From positions 4,153,953 through 4,217,952 of the forward strand of contig NC_135571.1 in the NCBI RefSeq assembly GCF_964340395.1: a stretch of 64,000 nucleotides of DNA. Reading direction: 5' to 3'. This stretch comes from Glandiceps talaboti. Lineage: Eukaryota; Hemichordata; Enteropneusta; Spengelidae. The translations under genes were made by a program, and so were the position numbers. The notes under the pieces are model-generated. The model had not been told where the DNA came from and did not search any database. It saw nothing but the letters and a program-made list of their open reading frames with translations. Shown here in pieces: positions 45,806-56,843 of this stretch (the first letter of the stretch is position 1; the number at the start of each line of letters is the position of its first letter).

Positions 45806-46849
45806 GTTTTTTTGCACTGGGGAATTGTTACCAGCATTTGCTTTTCATACAGACACAATCATACATTTTCAAAGCAGGTTTGCGAATATGTGACGGGGCT
45901 ATGTTGCAGGCTCCATATCATGTTACTGTGGAACTATCATGGCTTCCCCTTTATTCCGTTATGCCAGAAGGTAAAAATATATGTAACATGAAAAATAAAC
46001 CAAATTTAGACTGAATGAATCTATTTCCTGTAACATAATATGCCGTAGCTGTATTGAGCTATTTGTAACTTAAGTAAAATGCCTCATGGTGTCATGATTT
46101 TTTGGGCCTGTCTCAATTTTCGCACAGAATAAAGAAAGCACAATAAATATGTTTTTTGAGATTTGTTGGCACCTGTATCATCAGTCTGTATATGTACTTG
46201 GCAAATCAGTTGTCATGTAAATTTGAATATCACCATGGTTACCAAGAACTCAATTTCAAGCACACCAATTTGTAAAACACCAAATTTAATCTTCCCCTGT
46301 CCTTCACTAATCATCTCACAAGAAAACTTTTTTTTTTTAATGCAATTTTGACCTACAATGTAAAATTTTACCAAGCCTAATACATTGTACATTATGAACA
46401 ATTTTGAGTAGTAGTTTTTAACATATTGTTTTCATATAGTCTTCAGTGATTGGCTAGGCCCATACCACATGGCATAGACTATTGACCCATAGTGAGCTAA
46501 ATTTGCATATAAGGGGCACTATTCACGTTCTATTTTCCATAGGGCAATATTCACGAAGCACAGCAGTCTTATAGGGGATTTGCTTTACATGTAAGAAAGA
46601 ATATGTGTCTGAGAATGTAATGTGTTATAATCACTTATTGCCTGGCCTTATTTGGGCACTAGTCGATGTCATATTACCATACGTACACTGCAATGACGGT
46701 ACCATGGTTCTCTAGTCCTGTTCAATCATATAATGTTGAGAAACACTAACATAACAATAGCTACTTTTATTATGCAAATGTAATGTCTATATCATCATTT
46801 TGGGGCAAAAATACTGACATTTGTGTAACTTAGAACTGGTGTGTTGTGT
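45806..46849. other. spacer, nothing recognised
   Basis: No exon, RNA gene or repeat was recognised. Confidence 0.4.
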
Positions 46850-47140
46850 AGTGTAATGTAGTGCAGTGTAGTGTAGTGCAGTGCTGTGTTGAGTTGTGTT
46901 GTGCTGTGCTGTGCTGTACTGTGCCATTCTTTGCTGTGCTGTGCTGTTTGTGCTGCGCTGTGCTGTGTTGTGTTATGTTGTGCTATGTTGTGCTGTGCCA
47001 TGCTGTCTGTGTTGTGTTGTGCTGTGCTGTGCTGTGCTGTATTGTGCTGTGTTGCGTGTGTTGGCTTGCATTGCATTGCATTGCATTGCATTGCGCTGAG
47101 TCGTGTTGTGTTGTGTTGTATTGTATTGTATTGTACATAC
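46850..47140. repeat. ~290-bp degenerate pentanucleotide microsatellite
   Basis: The repeat frame is five bases throughout but its sequence shifts in zones: gtgta/gtgca near 46852-46882, then gtgct/gtgtt (46885-47060), ttgca (47066-47092), ttgtg (47100-47118) and ttgta (47118-47133). A five-base unit gives open frames rich in Cys, Leu and Val on the plus strand and Thr, Gln, His and Ala on the minus strand. None is a gene. Confidence 0.93.
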
Positions 47141-47559
47141 ATATAAACTTTAGTCTTGAAGGCTGGAGCTACAGGTTGTAAACATATTCTGACAGCCATT
47201 TTATTTTATCAAAAATGAACAAAAATAAAAACTCAAAATTTACAGAGTAAGCAGTGAATTTCTGTCCAGCTTAAGAACATACACTAGAATACAGGTTTAA
47301 TCTCTAATTCATGAAATTAATTTTTCATATAGCAATTTTTGAGATGCTTACTGCCTTAATATCCTATTACAATTTGATAGTATTTACTCTGACAACATGA
47401 CCTACAAGTAATGAGTACCAGTACTTATAAATAGCTTGACAAAGATTACACCATTACTGATAGAAATGATTTTCTTGACGTATTAAATATTTACACCCAA
47501 TCTGATTGGTTCTGTCTGCAGTACCAGGCAGTTCTGTATTAAATTTCAAAATACCTGAA
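47141..47559. other. spacer, nothing recognised
   Basis: AT-rich, no feature. Confidence 0.4.
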
Positions 47560-47950
47560 GGAAATTTCTTATTTTTTCATAATTTTGGGGTAAATTTCAA
47601 CTTGATTTTTGAGTGAAATCCCAAAAATAACATTTACTGGTGAACTGACACTAAAATTGAGTAATTTTCCTCCAAAATTTTTTTAAAATTTGTTGTTTTT
47701 TTCATAAATTTTTGACAGACGACAACTGGATTATAACACTGGAATCAAAGCAATAATATTGATTAGTGAGCAGGTGCTAAAATTGTGCTATTTTCTTGAT
47801 AAATTTTCTGAAAAAAAAATTTGTATTTCTGAAATTTTTTGGCAAAACTTATTTTATTTTACACTGGAATTGAAGAAATAATCCCTATTAATATATTGAT
47901 GTCAAAATTTTGCTCTAAAAGTACGTCAATTATCGTAAAAAAAAATGTAA
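47560..47950 (-). repeat. satellite-like family E block (reverse), ~3 units
   Basis: Reverse units contain aaatttttgacagacgacaa, then ctggattataacactggaat and aataatattgattagtgagc. Neighbouring units near 47590 and 47835 (ttttacactggaattgaaga, then aataat) repeat the order. Confidence 0.6.
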
Positions 47951-48779
47951 AATTGAGACAACGTACATTTGTATATTGAAAATGTATGTGTTTGATAATG
48001 AGTAGGCGGCCATTATTCACTGTGGTTAATTAAATCTACATTACGCAGTTCAATAAACTTAATTTTGTTCTGACAAACATTGCAACATCAATGACACCAA
48101 TTCATTAATGAAGTCCTATTTCTTCTTTATTTTATTGATGTCACAAATGTAGGTATGACCACCAGTTTTAAAATTCTTGAACTGCATGTTGAAAAATTTG
48201 GAAGGTAAGGGAGTGGATGTGTGATAGTTGATAGTGTAATAATATGGGTTAAGGCAGCATAGAATTAAAACAGATGCTATGAAAAATTGAATAAAATTTT
48301 AAACAGCAAAAAAATGTGTACCATAATGACTAAAAAAAATCAAGAGAAATTATGCAATATTTTGAATTGAAAAAAAAATTAAATGTTATTCAAATTTTAA
48401 TTCAAAATTGTTGTGAAACTACACGCAAGCTGATAATTCAGCCAGTTTGGAAGACATAATTTTCTTGATTTTGTACACAGTTCTTTTCATTTTGCAAGGT
48501 TTATGTAATAGTGGAGAAGATTACAATGATACAGGCTGAAGGAACTCTTGAGTTTGAATATGATTTTGTTTACAAATCATACAGGTCATTTATCTATTTT
48601 GTGTAAACGACAGATCATCCCCATTTTACTCACCATGGTTTCTACATTTTGCTCTGAAAAAGAAAAGATTATATCACGCTAAAACATTTCCATGGAAACT
48701 GTTACTTCCACTATGAAGGATAATAACTCTCCAATTAGTGCACAGCTGACTTGAAACTGTACAGCTTTTTCTCTATAAT
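47951..48779. other. spacer, nothing recognised
   Basis: AT-rich, no feature. Confidence 0.4.
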
Positions 48780-49185
48780 ATCATTCCTACCACTGAATGT
48801 AATTTTAAAGTCATCATTCTTGCCAAAATAATTCGAACACATTTCTGTACTTCTGTGAAACTTTTAATTAATACTAATTTAATTTTAGTCCAAAATTTGA
48901 TAAATATTTATTACAAGATGTATAACAATGATATCCAAATTGTAAGTTTAAAACAAACCAGATTTTTAAAAAAAAATCAGAATACAATGATGAGTTTTGA
49001 CAAGGTATGCATGAGAAATGAAAACTAAAGCCATTATTATAATTATTTCTACATTTCTGTCTTTTAATTCAATATGATTTTAATTTTAGGCCCAAATTTG
49101 ATAAATATTAATTACTATTACAATGATATCCAAATTATGTTCAAAAGTGAGCAGATTTTTTAAAGAAAAAAATCATCAGATAATT
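48780..49185. repeat. ~200-bp tandem duplication, two copies
   Basis: The phrases tttaattttagtccaaaatt, then tgataaatatttattac, caatgatatccaaatt and cagattttta (48880-48970) recur at 49075-49165 in the same order. Confidence 0.7.
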
Positions 49186-49263
49186 TAAGATATTTCAACA
49201 TCAGGTTTGAGTTCAGTTAATTGCAAATGATGGTTAGAATACTGCAAGTACCTTGAATCCTCT

Positions 49264-49390
49264 TCCTACCAGGGGAAGATGGGGGGAGGGGGGGGTGGGG
49301 GGTATTTTTGAATCCCCTTCATTGAATCCTCGTTCTACCAGGGGGAGGGGAGAGGGGAGAGGGGAGAGGGGAGGGGATGGGGGAAGTTTT
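49264..49390 (+). repeat. G-rich purine tract with quadruplex-type runs
   Basis: Two G-rich clusters (about 49273-49302 and 49340-49386) are separated by a direct repeat of gaatcc.cttc. and ctaccaggggga-like sequence. Many runs of four or more G are separated by one to three bases, which satisfies the usual G-quadruplex pattern. The open frame 49253-49471 over it is compositional. Confidence 0.8.
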
Positions 49391-49964
49391 TGGTACTGTC
49401 AACACAAAAAAACAAAGTTGAGCAAAACAGGATTAATTAAATATAAAACAAAACTATGTCCCAAAATATAAATTATAATGCTCCTTTTATGCACAACTTA
49501 TACTTATAGCCATAACAAATATTATTAATTTCATTTCCCATAACAGAAATCATAGCCTTCACATTTTCACATTATCGTCATAACTGTGTTATTAATATTT
49601 CATATCAATAACTACCACAATCTAATATTGTAATAACAATCGTAAATGAAAATACATTCCTAAGTCATCTACACCACAAACTCCATCTCAGATATTAAAA
49701 TATTTATATTTTCATTTTACTCCAATATTGTTTTTCATAATAACACTAATAATTGAAGAAATATGGATGAGGCAATATTTTGATAACCAATTAGTGTTTC
49801 ATCATTCATATTTTTACAAATAACATTTTTCTTTGATCTGAATATTGCATCATTATAATCAGACCTATAAATTAGTACTACTGAACCTTATCAGTTTAGA
49901 TGTGCTAAAAAAAAATGGTGTATTTTCGACAAACTGACCAACTCTAGATTAAGCTGCCAACCCT
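49391..49964. other. AT-rich spacer
   Basis: No feature recognised. Confidence 0.4.
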
Positions 49965-50610
49965 AAATATTTTGTTATCCATTCGAAATTTTAAAGCATT
50001 TTGTTATCCATTCAAAATTTTTAAGCATTTTATTATCCATTCAAAATTTTAAAGCATTTTATTATCCATTTAAAATTTTAAAGCATTTTGTTATCCATTC
50101 AAAATTTTTAAGCATTTTATTATCCATTCAAAATTTTTAAGCATTTTATTATCCATTCAAAATTTTTAAGCATTTTATTATCCATTCAAATTTTTTAAGC
50201 ATTTTGTTATCCATTCAAAATTTTTAAGCATTTTGTTATCCATTCAAAATTTTAAAGTGAAAAATTTACTTCTACTGTGTATTAAAATTTAAAACATTTT
50301 TGTTACATTCAAAATTGTAAAATGATAAGATTTTACTTCTTTCTGTGTAACTTAAAACATTTTTATATTCCAAAAAGGTAAAATGGTGAATATATTACGT
50401 GCATTCTATATAAATTCACACATTTTTTTTACGTTCAAAGTTGTAAAATGGTAAGATTTTACGTCTATTTACTTCTATTTCTGTGTAACTTTAAACATGT
50501 TTACATTCAAAAAGGTAAAACGATGAATATTTACATTTATTCTGTGTAAATCTAAATATTTTTTTACATTCAAAAAGGTAGTAAAAATTTACTTCTAAAT
50601 TTCGTGTAAA
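49965..50610. repeat. ~30-bp minisatellite (nine to ten copies) followed by diverged ~85-bp units
   Basis: The unit is aagcattttattatccattc, then aaaattttt. The core spans 49968-50262 with little variation (g/a in ttkttatcc). From 50265 to 50610 longer, older units (acatttttttacattcaaaa, then ggtaaaatgg) appear related to the same sequence. Confidence 0.88.
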
Positions 50611-51960
50611 TTTTCTGCCAAGGATCCCATTCTAGAGAGGCCGCGTCTTTTCAGCTGTAAGTTCCAATTATACAGTATGATTCATATTGTGTTCATCTAC
50701 TTCACATATATAATTTAATTGTTATCATTTACTTCCTGTCTAAAATAAGCCAATATGTGCAAAAACGTGACAGAAAAACTACGATTTTGGCGGGAAACCC
50801 TTTGTACTGGTGCGGATGAGCACACTCAAAGCAGGGAATTGAGTGGACTGTTTGGACTTGTCATGATATGTACTTTTATATGCAATTTAACTATTGATTA
50901 GATTGTATCTCTATAGTTCCTTCATTCACTTCTAAAAGCATCCAGCACTTTCCTGCTCAAATCATTCAACAAAACATGCTAGTTTTCCTCTAACTTTGTT
51001 CTCATTAATTCTGCTTTATTGTTCTCATTAATTCTGCTATATTTTTTTATGAATAAATGCCAAAATTTTAGTTTAAAATTGATTAAAAAGGGCATACCCG
51101 GCTTGACAATATTTAGATTGAATAAAAGATAAGATCCATATATGGTAGTTACTGGATGCTACCATTTTGATTTTGAATTGTGTATCTTGCACTTTCCCGC
51201 ATAAATTATTCAGCAAAAAATGTGACATTTCTGTAAATTTTGTGAATAATTCTGATTTATTTTAGACTGAGATCAGAGATATGAAATATATTTACGAATA
51301 AAAGTAAGCATTTGTTTGAAATTGATATATACCTGTAGCAAATTCCCTCCAAAACCAGTCAGCTAAAAATGTGACATTTTCTAAATTTTGTGAATAATTC
51401 TGATTTATTTTAGATTGAAATCAAAGATATGATCTATTTTGTGAATAAAAGTAAAAAATTGGTTTGAAATTGATTCTCTACCAGCACTATCTGCAAAATT
51501 ACTCGGCAAATAATTTTTCATTTCTCAATTTTTTTTCCACAACTCTTCTTAGATTGATATGAAAGAGTACAATGACATGATCAATATTTACAATGGGTCT
51601 CACATTTTGATTAGTAACATGATTCAGCAAAAATTATATTTCTCTATTAAAATTTGTGTATCGTATATGTATTGCAGACGTCCAATAGTGGTTGTTTGCG
51701 TACGTAGGTCAAGGGTCACATGTGGAACAAATTTTGTGTAAAATTCCACTTTACTTTACACTGACATCCAAAATTGTCAGTATTTATGTATGGATGTCAA
51801 AAAATTTGGTTGAAAATTTACCACCATTATCATACACTATAGTCTCTGTATTTGTGTTACTAATATTTACAGAAAGTTGTAAAATAAAGTTGGAAATTTT
51901 TGCTCAATATTTTTTGCTAAATTCAGTGAACAATAAAATTGCAAAAACAAAAAACTTGTG
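50611..51960. repeat. satellite-like family E region, mixed orientation
   Basis: A forward unit at 50715-50800 (tcatttacttcctgtctaaa, then gacagaaaaactacgatttt and ggcgggaaa) is followed by reverse units at 51200-51560 (gtgaataattctgatttatt, then ttagactgagatca; repeated at 51390). Open frames at 51559-51961 lie in diverged repeat and lack domains. Confidence 0.5.
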
Positions 51961-52586
51961 ACTAAAATGCCTTCTTGTAGATGAACACAACGTACTAGTC
52001 TGGTAAGTCAATAAAATTAGTGTTTGGGAACTAGGTGAAGACTGTCAAATCACACAAAAAAATTGTCGCAAAAAATAAGATTTATAGTAAGAACTGTTTG
52101 ATTCAATTGTAATAATATTATGAATCATATCAATTTCCCTAATTAGTAATTAAAAATTTATTAGTGTGACATAATTAGTATACATTAGAGCAGCATTTTA
52201 TTGCATAAAACTTTTAAGTATAATTTCTACATAGCGTCCACATTTTTCCTTTATTCGGTTGACGAAATTCTGTGACATAAATAGCTTTGTTACTAGCTAC
52301 TGTTGCGTTAAAACGATATTTCAATAAAATCCTTTAATAGTCACAGGTATTGTCTGGATGAAAGAACACATATTTTGAGAACACTAAAATTTCAATCAAA
52401 CAATCTTAAATGATTAAAAAGTAGGGGAGGGAATAATGTCGATTTTGAATGTTTTTGAGTCATATATTGCTGATCAAGTGACGTGAACGTGCATTGTCAT
52501 AATGTAGAAAACTCATAAATCAATCCAGTATTTTTTGTTTGAATAGGTGCAATGTGGTTAAGGTGTGGTAATGATATTCATTGTAA
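51961..52586. other. AT-rich spacer
   Basis: No feature recognised. Confidence 0.4.
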
Positions 52587-52740
52587 AAGTATGCTAGCTG
52601 TAACTGGAGTAAATAATTTTTTGGATCAGATAGCCAACAATATATTCACTGATAAATTATTACAATACCAGACAAGGCACATTAATTTGAGGTCTATATT
52701 ATCTGGTAAAAATAATGATCACATTCAGTGCTGATTTTGC
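52587..52740 (+). mobile_element. MITE family J, partial copy
   Basis: It begins gctagctgtaactggagtaa, then attttttggatcagata and acaatatattcactga. This is the same order as the reversed right half of the intact J at 55721-56002. The outer end (ttaaagctgcac) is degraded. The 60-codon open frame over it is not a gene. Confidence 0.6.
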
Positions 52741-52813
52741 AGTGGGGACCCACAATTCAATTTGATTGTGTTTATATACAACATAATGTATACACAGCTA
52801 CACCAAGTGTACT

Positions 52814-53160
52814 AGGGTTCGAAATTAACTTTTTCCTTGGCAGTCCTAGTGGGCTAATAATTTCAGAAATTGGATGGTGACCAATATTCCCATATTCCTG
52901 AACTGAAAACAGAGTTCCTCTAGTGGGAATATGTGTGTTACTTAAAATATTTTTATGTCCGTAAATCTTCCATCCTTTAAATCATTGCATAATTAGTGGT
53001 AGCCTGAGTGGGCCGCCAGCTACAAATTATGGTAGCCTCATGAGAGGTACATGTATACGTACGTACGTAGTCTGAGTGGGCCACTAGCTACAAATTACGA
53101 TAGCCTCGTGATGCGAATTAGTAGTCTGTGGACACAGGACTACTGTTAAGTTTGAGCCCT
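52814..53160. mobile_element. MITE R
   Basis: The ends agggttcgaaattaact and agtttgagccct (inverted, with mismatches) bound 347 bp. An internal segment, cctgagtgggccgccagcta, then caaatta, is duplicated at 53004 and 53070 (ctgagtgggccactagctac) around a tacgtacgtacg run. It is non-coding. Confidence 0.55.
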
Positions 53161-53384
53161 GCATACATTTGTATTTCTCTTTAACTTTGTCCATTCTACT
53201 TTGATTTACAAAAGTCTTACTTATTATGAATAACATATCTAAAGTATTTTAATATAATTATTAAAGTCATATTTTGGAAAACTTCAGCGCCGTCAATTCA
53301 TGTATTAATAATGATGACATAATTATTTGTTTGTGATGAAAATGCGCTGTTATTTTTTTCACTCTCATATCGATATCATAATGA

Positions 53385-53580
53385 GGTATTATTGCCTAAT
53401 ATTACTTGTTCAGCTGAAGAAAATATGAGTGACCTAAGGGGCCTTGTCACATGTTTTAACAAGTTACTGTAACTCATATTTCGAGCACCACAAAAGCAGT
53501 GCCGTAGTCACTAGTTGTCTTGACGTACAACAATCAGGGTATATAATCCATATTTTCTGTTCAAAGACAATAACCTGGCT
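53385..53580 (+). mobile_element. family A element, copy 4 (shortened core) with tail
   Basis: The sequence atgagtgacctaaggggcct is followed directly by the tail (aactcatatttcgagcacca, then aaccaatcag-like). The right arm of the palindrome is missing. Confidence 0.6.
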
Positions 53581-53604
53581 TTGAAGAATTTTTGAATTTT
53601 AGAC

Positions 53605-53975
53605 ATTATTCCCCAATATTTTTTCTTGGTTCAGCCAAAGAAATATGGGTGACCTAGGGGGCCTTTGTCACCACAAGTTGCTAGATGAGTAGTGACAACC
53701 CTTAGGTCACGAGTATTTTCCAGCTGAATGAAGAACAATATTAGGTAATAATATAATTATACCATCGCCAGTAATATAAAAAACATTGGGGAAAGTAATG
53801 GCAATTTGGAATGTTTTCACTCATATTTCGAACACAGCAGAGCCAGTGATATAGACACACATTATTGTGACATACTGTAGACGTGCATTGTCATGATGTA
53901 GAACAACCAGAGTATAATTTCATATTTTTTGTTCAACCTGGTTCCTGCATGGTACGTGTACAATAAATATCATTA
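53605..53975 (+). mobile_element. family A element, copy 5, full core with tail
   Basis: The core runs attattccccaatatttttt ... gaatgaagaacaatattagg. Its inner boxes gggtgacctagggggcc and gacaacccttaggtcacgag mirror each other. The tail (cacagcagagccagtgatat, then gtagaacaaccagagtataa) follows. It is head-to-tail with copy 4. Confidence 0.75.
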
Positions 53976-54509
53976 TCAGTGTTTCTTTCTGTCACGCCGT
54001 CAAAAAGACCCATAAATAGAAATACATGCAGATACATGTGTACATAAAAACCAACATTTTTTATAGACAGTTAGTTTTAATACACAACACTGACATGTCT
54101 ATATTTTTTCCAGCAACTAGAGAGAGAGAGAAGGAGTTTGAATCAATGTAGCTAGAAGTAGTTACTCTAAAGAATGTACGTACTAAATATAGACACGTAC
54201 TTGCGATGACGCGATACAAAATTCAAAATATTCATCATACACATATTATACATATACAGAAACACACAACATAATTCTTCAGATTTCTAGTCAGATATTT
54301 TGACTGTATATTCCCTCTTTGGACATTGACCTGTAATATCAAAATACGGTATTGTAATGCAGTTTACGTGTGGCAGCCAGTGACCATGAAGTCACGTACT
54401 AAGTATAGGATGAAAGTATCCATCTCTTTGTTAAGTATTCTGTAATAGTATCAGCTAAGGAAACCGGTAGTTACTTACACCAGTCAGACAGAGACAGACA
54501 ATTAGAATT
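53976..54509. other. spacer with a short (GA)n
   Basis: An agagagagagaa run lies at about 54119-54131. No gene is evident. Confidence 0.4.
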
Positions 54510-55045
54510 TGTCACTCTACCTTAATGGTAATGGAGGGGGTGAATCAGTTAGTAACTTAGTTACTTACATTTTATACTCAGTAGAGTAGTATGGGGGGGG
54601 GGGGGGGGGGGGGAATAGCAATAGAGTAGTTCATATTTACCCCTCTATCTTGGTGGTAAGAGGGGGAGGGGTGAATCAGTTAGTTATTTAGAATTTAGTC
54701 AAAGTAGTATTTGACCCTCTATCCTATCCTATTGTAATGGAGGGGAGACCAATATCCATGTAATGGGGGGGGGGGGGGGAAGAGTGGCAATATAGAGATA
54801 GTCCATATTTGCCCCTCTATCTTGGTGGTAAAAGGGGGAGGGAAAATCAGTTAGTTACTTACAAGTTAGACTCAGTCAAGTAATATTTGACTCTCTATAT
54901 TTGTAATGGGGGGACGACCATTATCCTTGTAATGGGGGGAGGGAGAGCACCAAAAAGGTACATTGTAGTTCATAATTACCCCTCTATCTTGGTGGTAAAA
55001 GGGCGTGAAGGTAAATCAGTTAGTTGCTTACAAGTTAAACACTTG
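54510..55045 (+). repeat. ~190-bp tandem repeat, three copies, with poly-G tracts
   Basis: Each unit carries aatcagttagttacttacaa-like sequence, an agactcagt-like segment, a G run, and tacccctctatcttggtggt, then aaaaggg. G runs are about 22-23 bases (54592-54613), 15-16 bases (54763-54778) and shorter in the third copy. Tract length thus differs between copies of the same unit. Confidence 0.8.
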
Positions 55046-55059
55046 CAAAATGACTAGGG

Positions 55060-55345
55060 AACTATGGTATATTTTGCATATACTTACCGTGCACATAACA
55101 AAAACACTGGTAGGGAACCCTAATAAAATGACTGGGGGACTTACATTTTACCTACTTACCACCCATAAGAAAAACAGGGAACCCTAGTAAAAGGGCTAGA
55201 TACATGTAGCTCAGGTAGATTTTACCTACTTATATCGCTTACAAAAAAACACTGGCAGGGAGCCTTGGTAAAATGTCTTAGGAACACAAATAGACTTCAC
55301 CTATTTACCGCTTACAACCTTTGACAACACTGTCACCAAACTACA
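55060..55345 (-). repeat. family T minisatellite, reversed, ~4 diverged copies
   Basis: Units contain aaaacactggtagggaaccc, then taataaaatgactggggga and ttttacctacttacc. They are the reverse complement of the array at 33740-33945. One unit keeps tagctcaggtagattttac. Divergence is higher than in the other array. Confidence 0.75.
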
Positions 55346-55720
55346 GAAAGATTACATGTGACAAGTGACCGAGGTCTAATTTTTTCTTAATTTTAATTTT
55401 AAATAAAAACAGAACTAAATACAAAAGCTGCTCACCTTTAACTAAACACATAATCGTTACATCAATATTAACCAGGTTAATACTGCTTGCAGAATAAAGG
55501 ACATTTCTGTCAGACAGGAATAATAATTCCATGATTTATAGATTACAGTCTGTTTTCATTACCTTTCCATTAGAATTCATTACACATTTCACTTTTATGG
55601 CCATACATAATTAAGCATTTGTTGACCTGTCTATGCCCAAGGGTATTTGGTTGACCCCAAAAATCAATATAATTCTGAATTCATCAAATATAAAAACTTG
55701 ATGTAATAGTAGTAATCTAA
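55346..55720. other. spacer, nothing recognised
   Basis: No feature recognised. Confidence 0.4.
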
Positions 55721-56002
55721 TTAAAGCTGCACTAGCTGCAACTGGAATGTGGTTTTTAAACTTACGTTACATGTAAGATTTATTAGTTATATTGTACAGC
55801 AAGCACACAGCACTGAATCACCTGTGGGTAAAAATATGTATAGCAGTACACATAGTATGGTGCAATTACAACATGTCCATTCAAATTATTTTTTGGGTCT
55901 GTACAATATCTTCGTATTGGTATTTCAACAATTCTCAGTGAATATATTGTCTGTTGTCTGATCGAACAAATAATACCCCGGTTACAGCCAGTGCACCTTT
56001 AA
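55721..56002. mobile_element. MITE family J, intact copy, TTAA-bounded
   Basis: TTAA occurs at both edges (55721-55724 and 55999-56002). The inverted ends are agctgcactagctgcaactg and cggttacagccagtgcacct. The 282-bp element is non-coding. TTAA boundaries fit piggyBac-type target use, which is inference. Relatives lie at 28268, 52587, 56068 and probably 62240-62400. Confidence 0.87.
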
Positions 56003-56067
56003 GCTTTGAATAGTTTTATGGTATATACACAATTATGAGTTTTGCAACTGAAAATGCACTACACCTT

Positions 56068-56843
56068 TTAAAGTTACACTACCTACAACTAGAATGTTTT
56101 TTTTAAACTTATTTTGATAAACATAATGACTTATTCATAATATCATACAGACTAAACAGATAAAGTCAACCCAGTAAATGTATTTGTAAAGCTATACACA
56201 TTAATATGTACAATAAATCCACTAAAATGCATTTTTAGGTCCACACTCTAAAATCAACACCCCGAATGCAATCACAATTTCAGCAAGTTACTGGATACAA
56301 TCAATGTCTAATTAACATACATAATTAATAATGTCTTAATTAGACATTGTACATGTTTAATTATGTGTTTATTTTATCTAATCAGTGATATATTAAAATG
56401 ACAATATGGATGACAGTTGTGTATTTATTTTGTATTTTTAATTCATAAAACAACTCTATGTTTTCCTACTTGGGAAAACAATGTTAAAAAGCATCGACCA
56501 AGTTCATGTTTGTAACTCAATTAATTACAACAAGGTAAAAAGTGAGTAAAAACACACAACACACAAATACATTTGTATTTTACACATTTTAAATTTTTTT
56601 ACAATTTTTTAAAAAATTTTGAGTTACAAACAAGGACTTAATAAATGTTGTTTCACGTCGGGTTTTTTTTCAAATATAAAAATATAGTAATACTTCTACA
56701 GTTGTCTTAAAAAATCAAAAATCAAAAATAAATACCCTTTTGTCATCCATATGGTCATTTTATCAAATTTCAGTGACTACACATACTTACATGTATGGTT
56801 ATCTAATCGAAAAAATAAACACTCCGATTATAGTGCAGCTTGA
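56068..56843. mobile_element. MITE family J copy interrupted by MITE H
   Basis: It opens ttaaagttacactacctaca, then actagaatg, and closes aataaacactccgattatag, then tgcagctt, the J inverted ends. In between lies a complete H element (56393-56763). It lies 65 bp from the intact J in the same orientation. Confidence 0.75.
56393..56763. mobile_element. MITE family H, copy nested in J
   Basis: The left end ttaaaatgacaatatggatg, then tttattttgtatttttaatt mirrors the right end aaaaatcaaaaataaatacc, then tcatccatatggtcatttta. Inner mirrored pairs (tcatgtttgtaactcaatta / gagttacaaacaaggactta) match the other H copies. Confidence 0.85.

Noticed and set aside
45583-46014. 143-codon plus-strand frame
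   Set aside because: Its first half is the reverse of a tRNA-derived SINE; the remainder shows no domain.
46795-47199. Cys-rich and Thr/Gln/His-rich frames
   Set aside because: A five-base repeat gives open frames in several phases on both strands; no conserved domain.
49253-49471. Gly/Arg-rich protein
   Set aside because: Compositional product of the G-rich tract.
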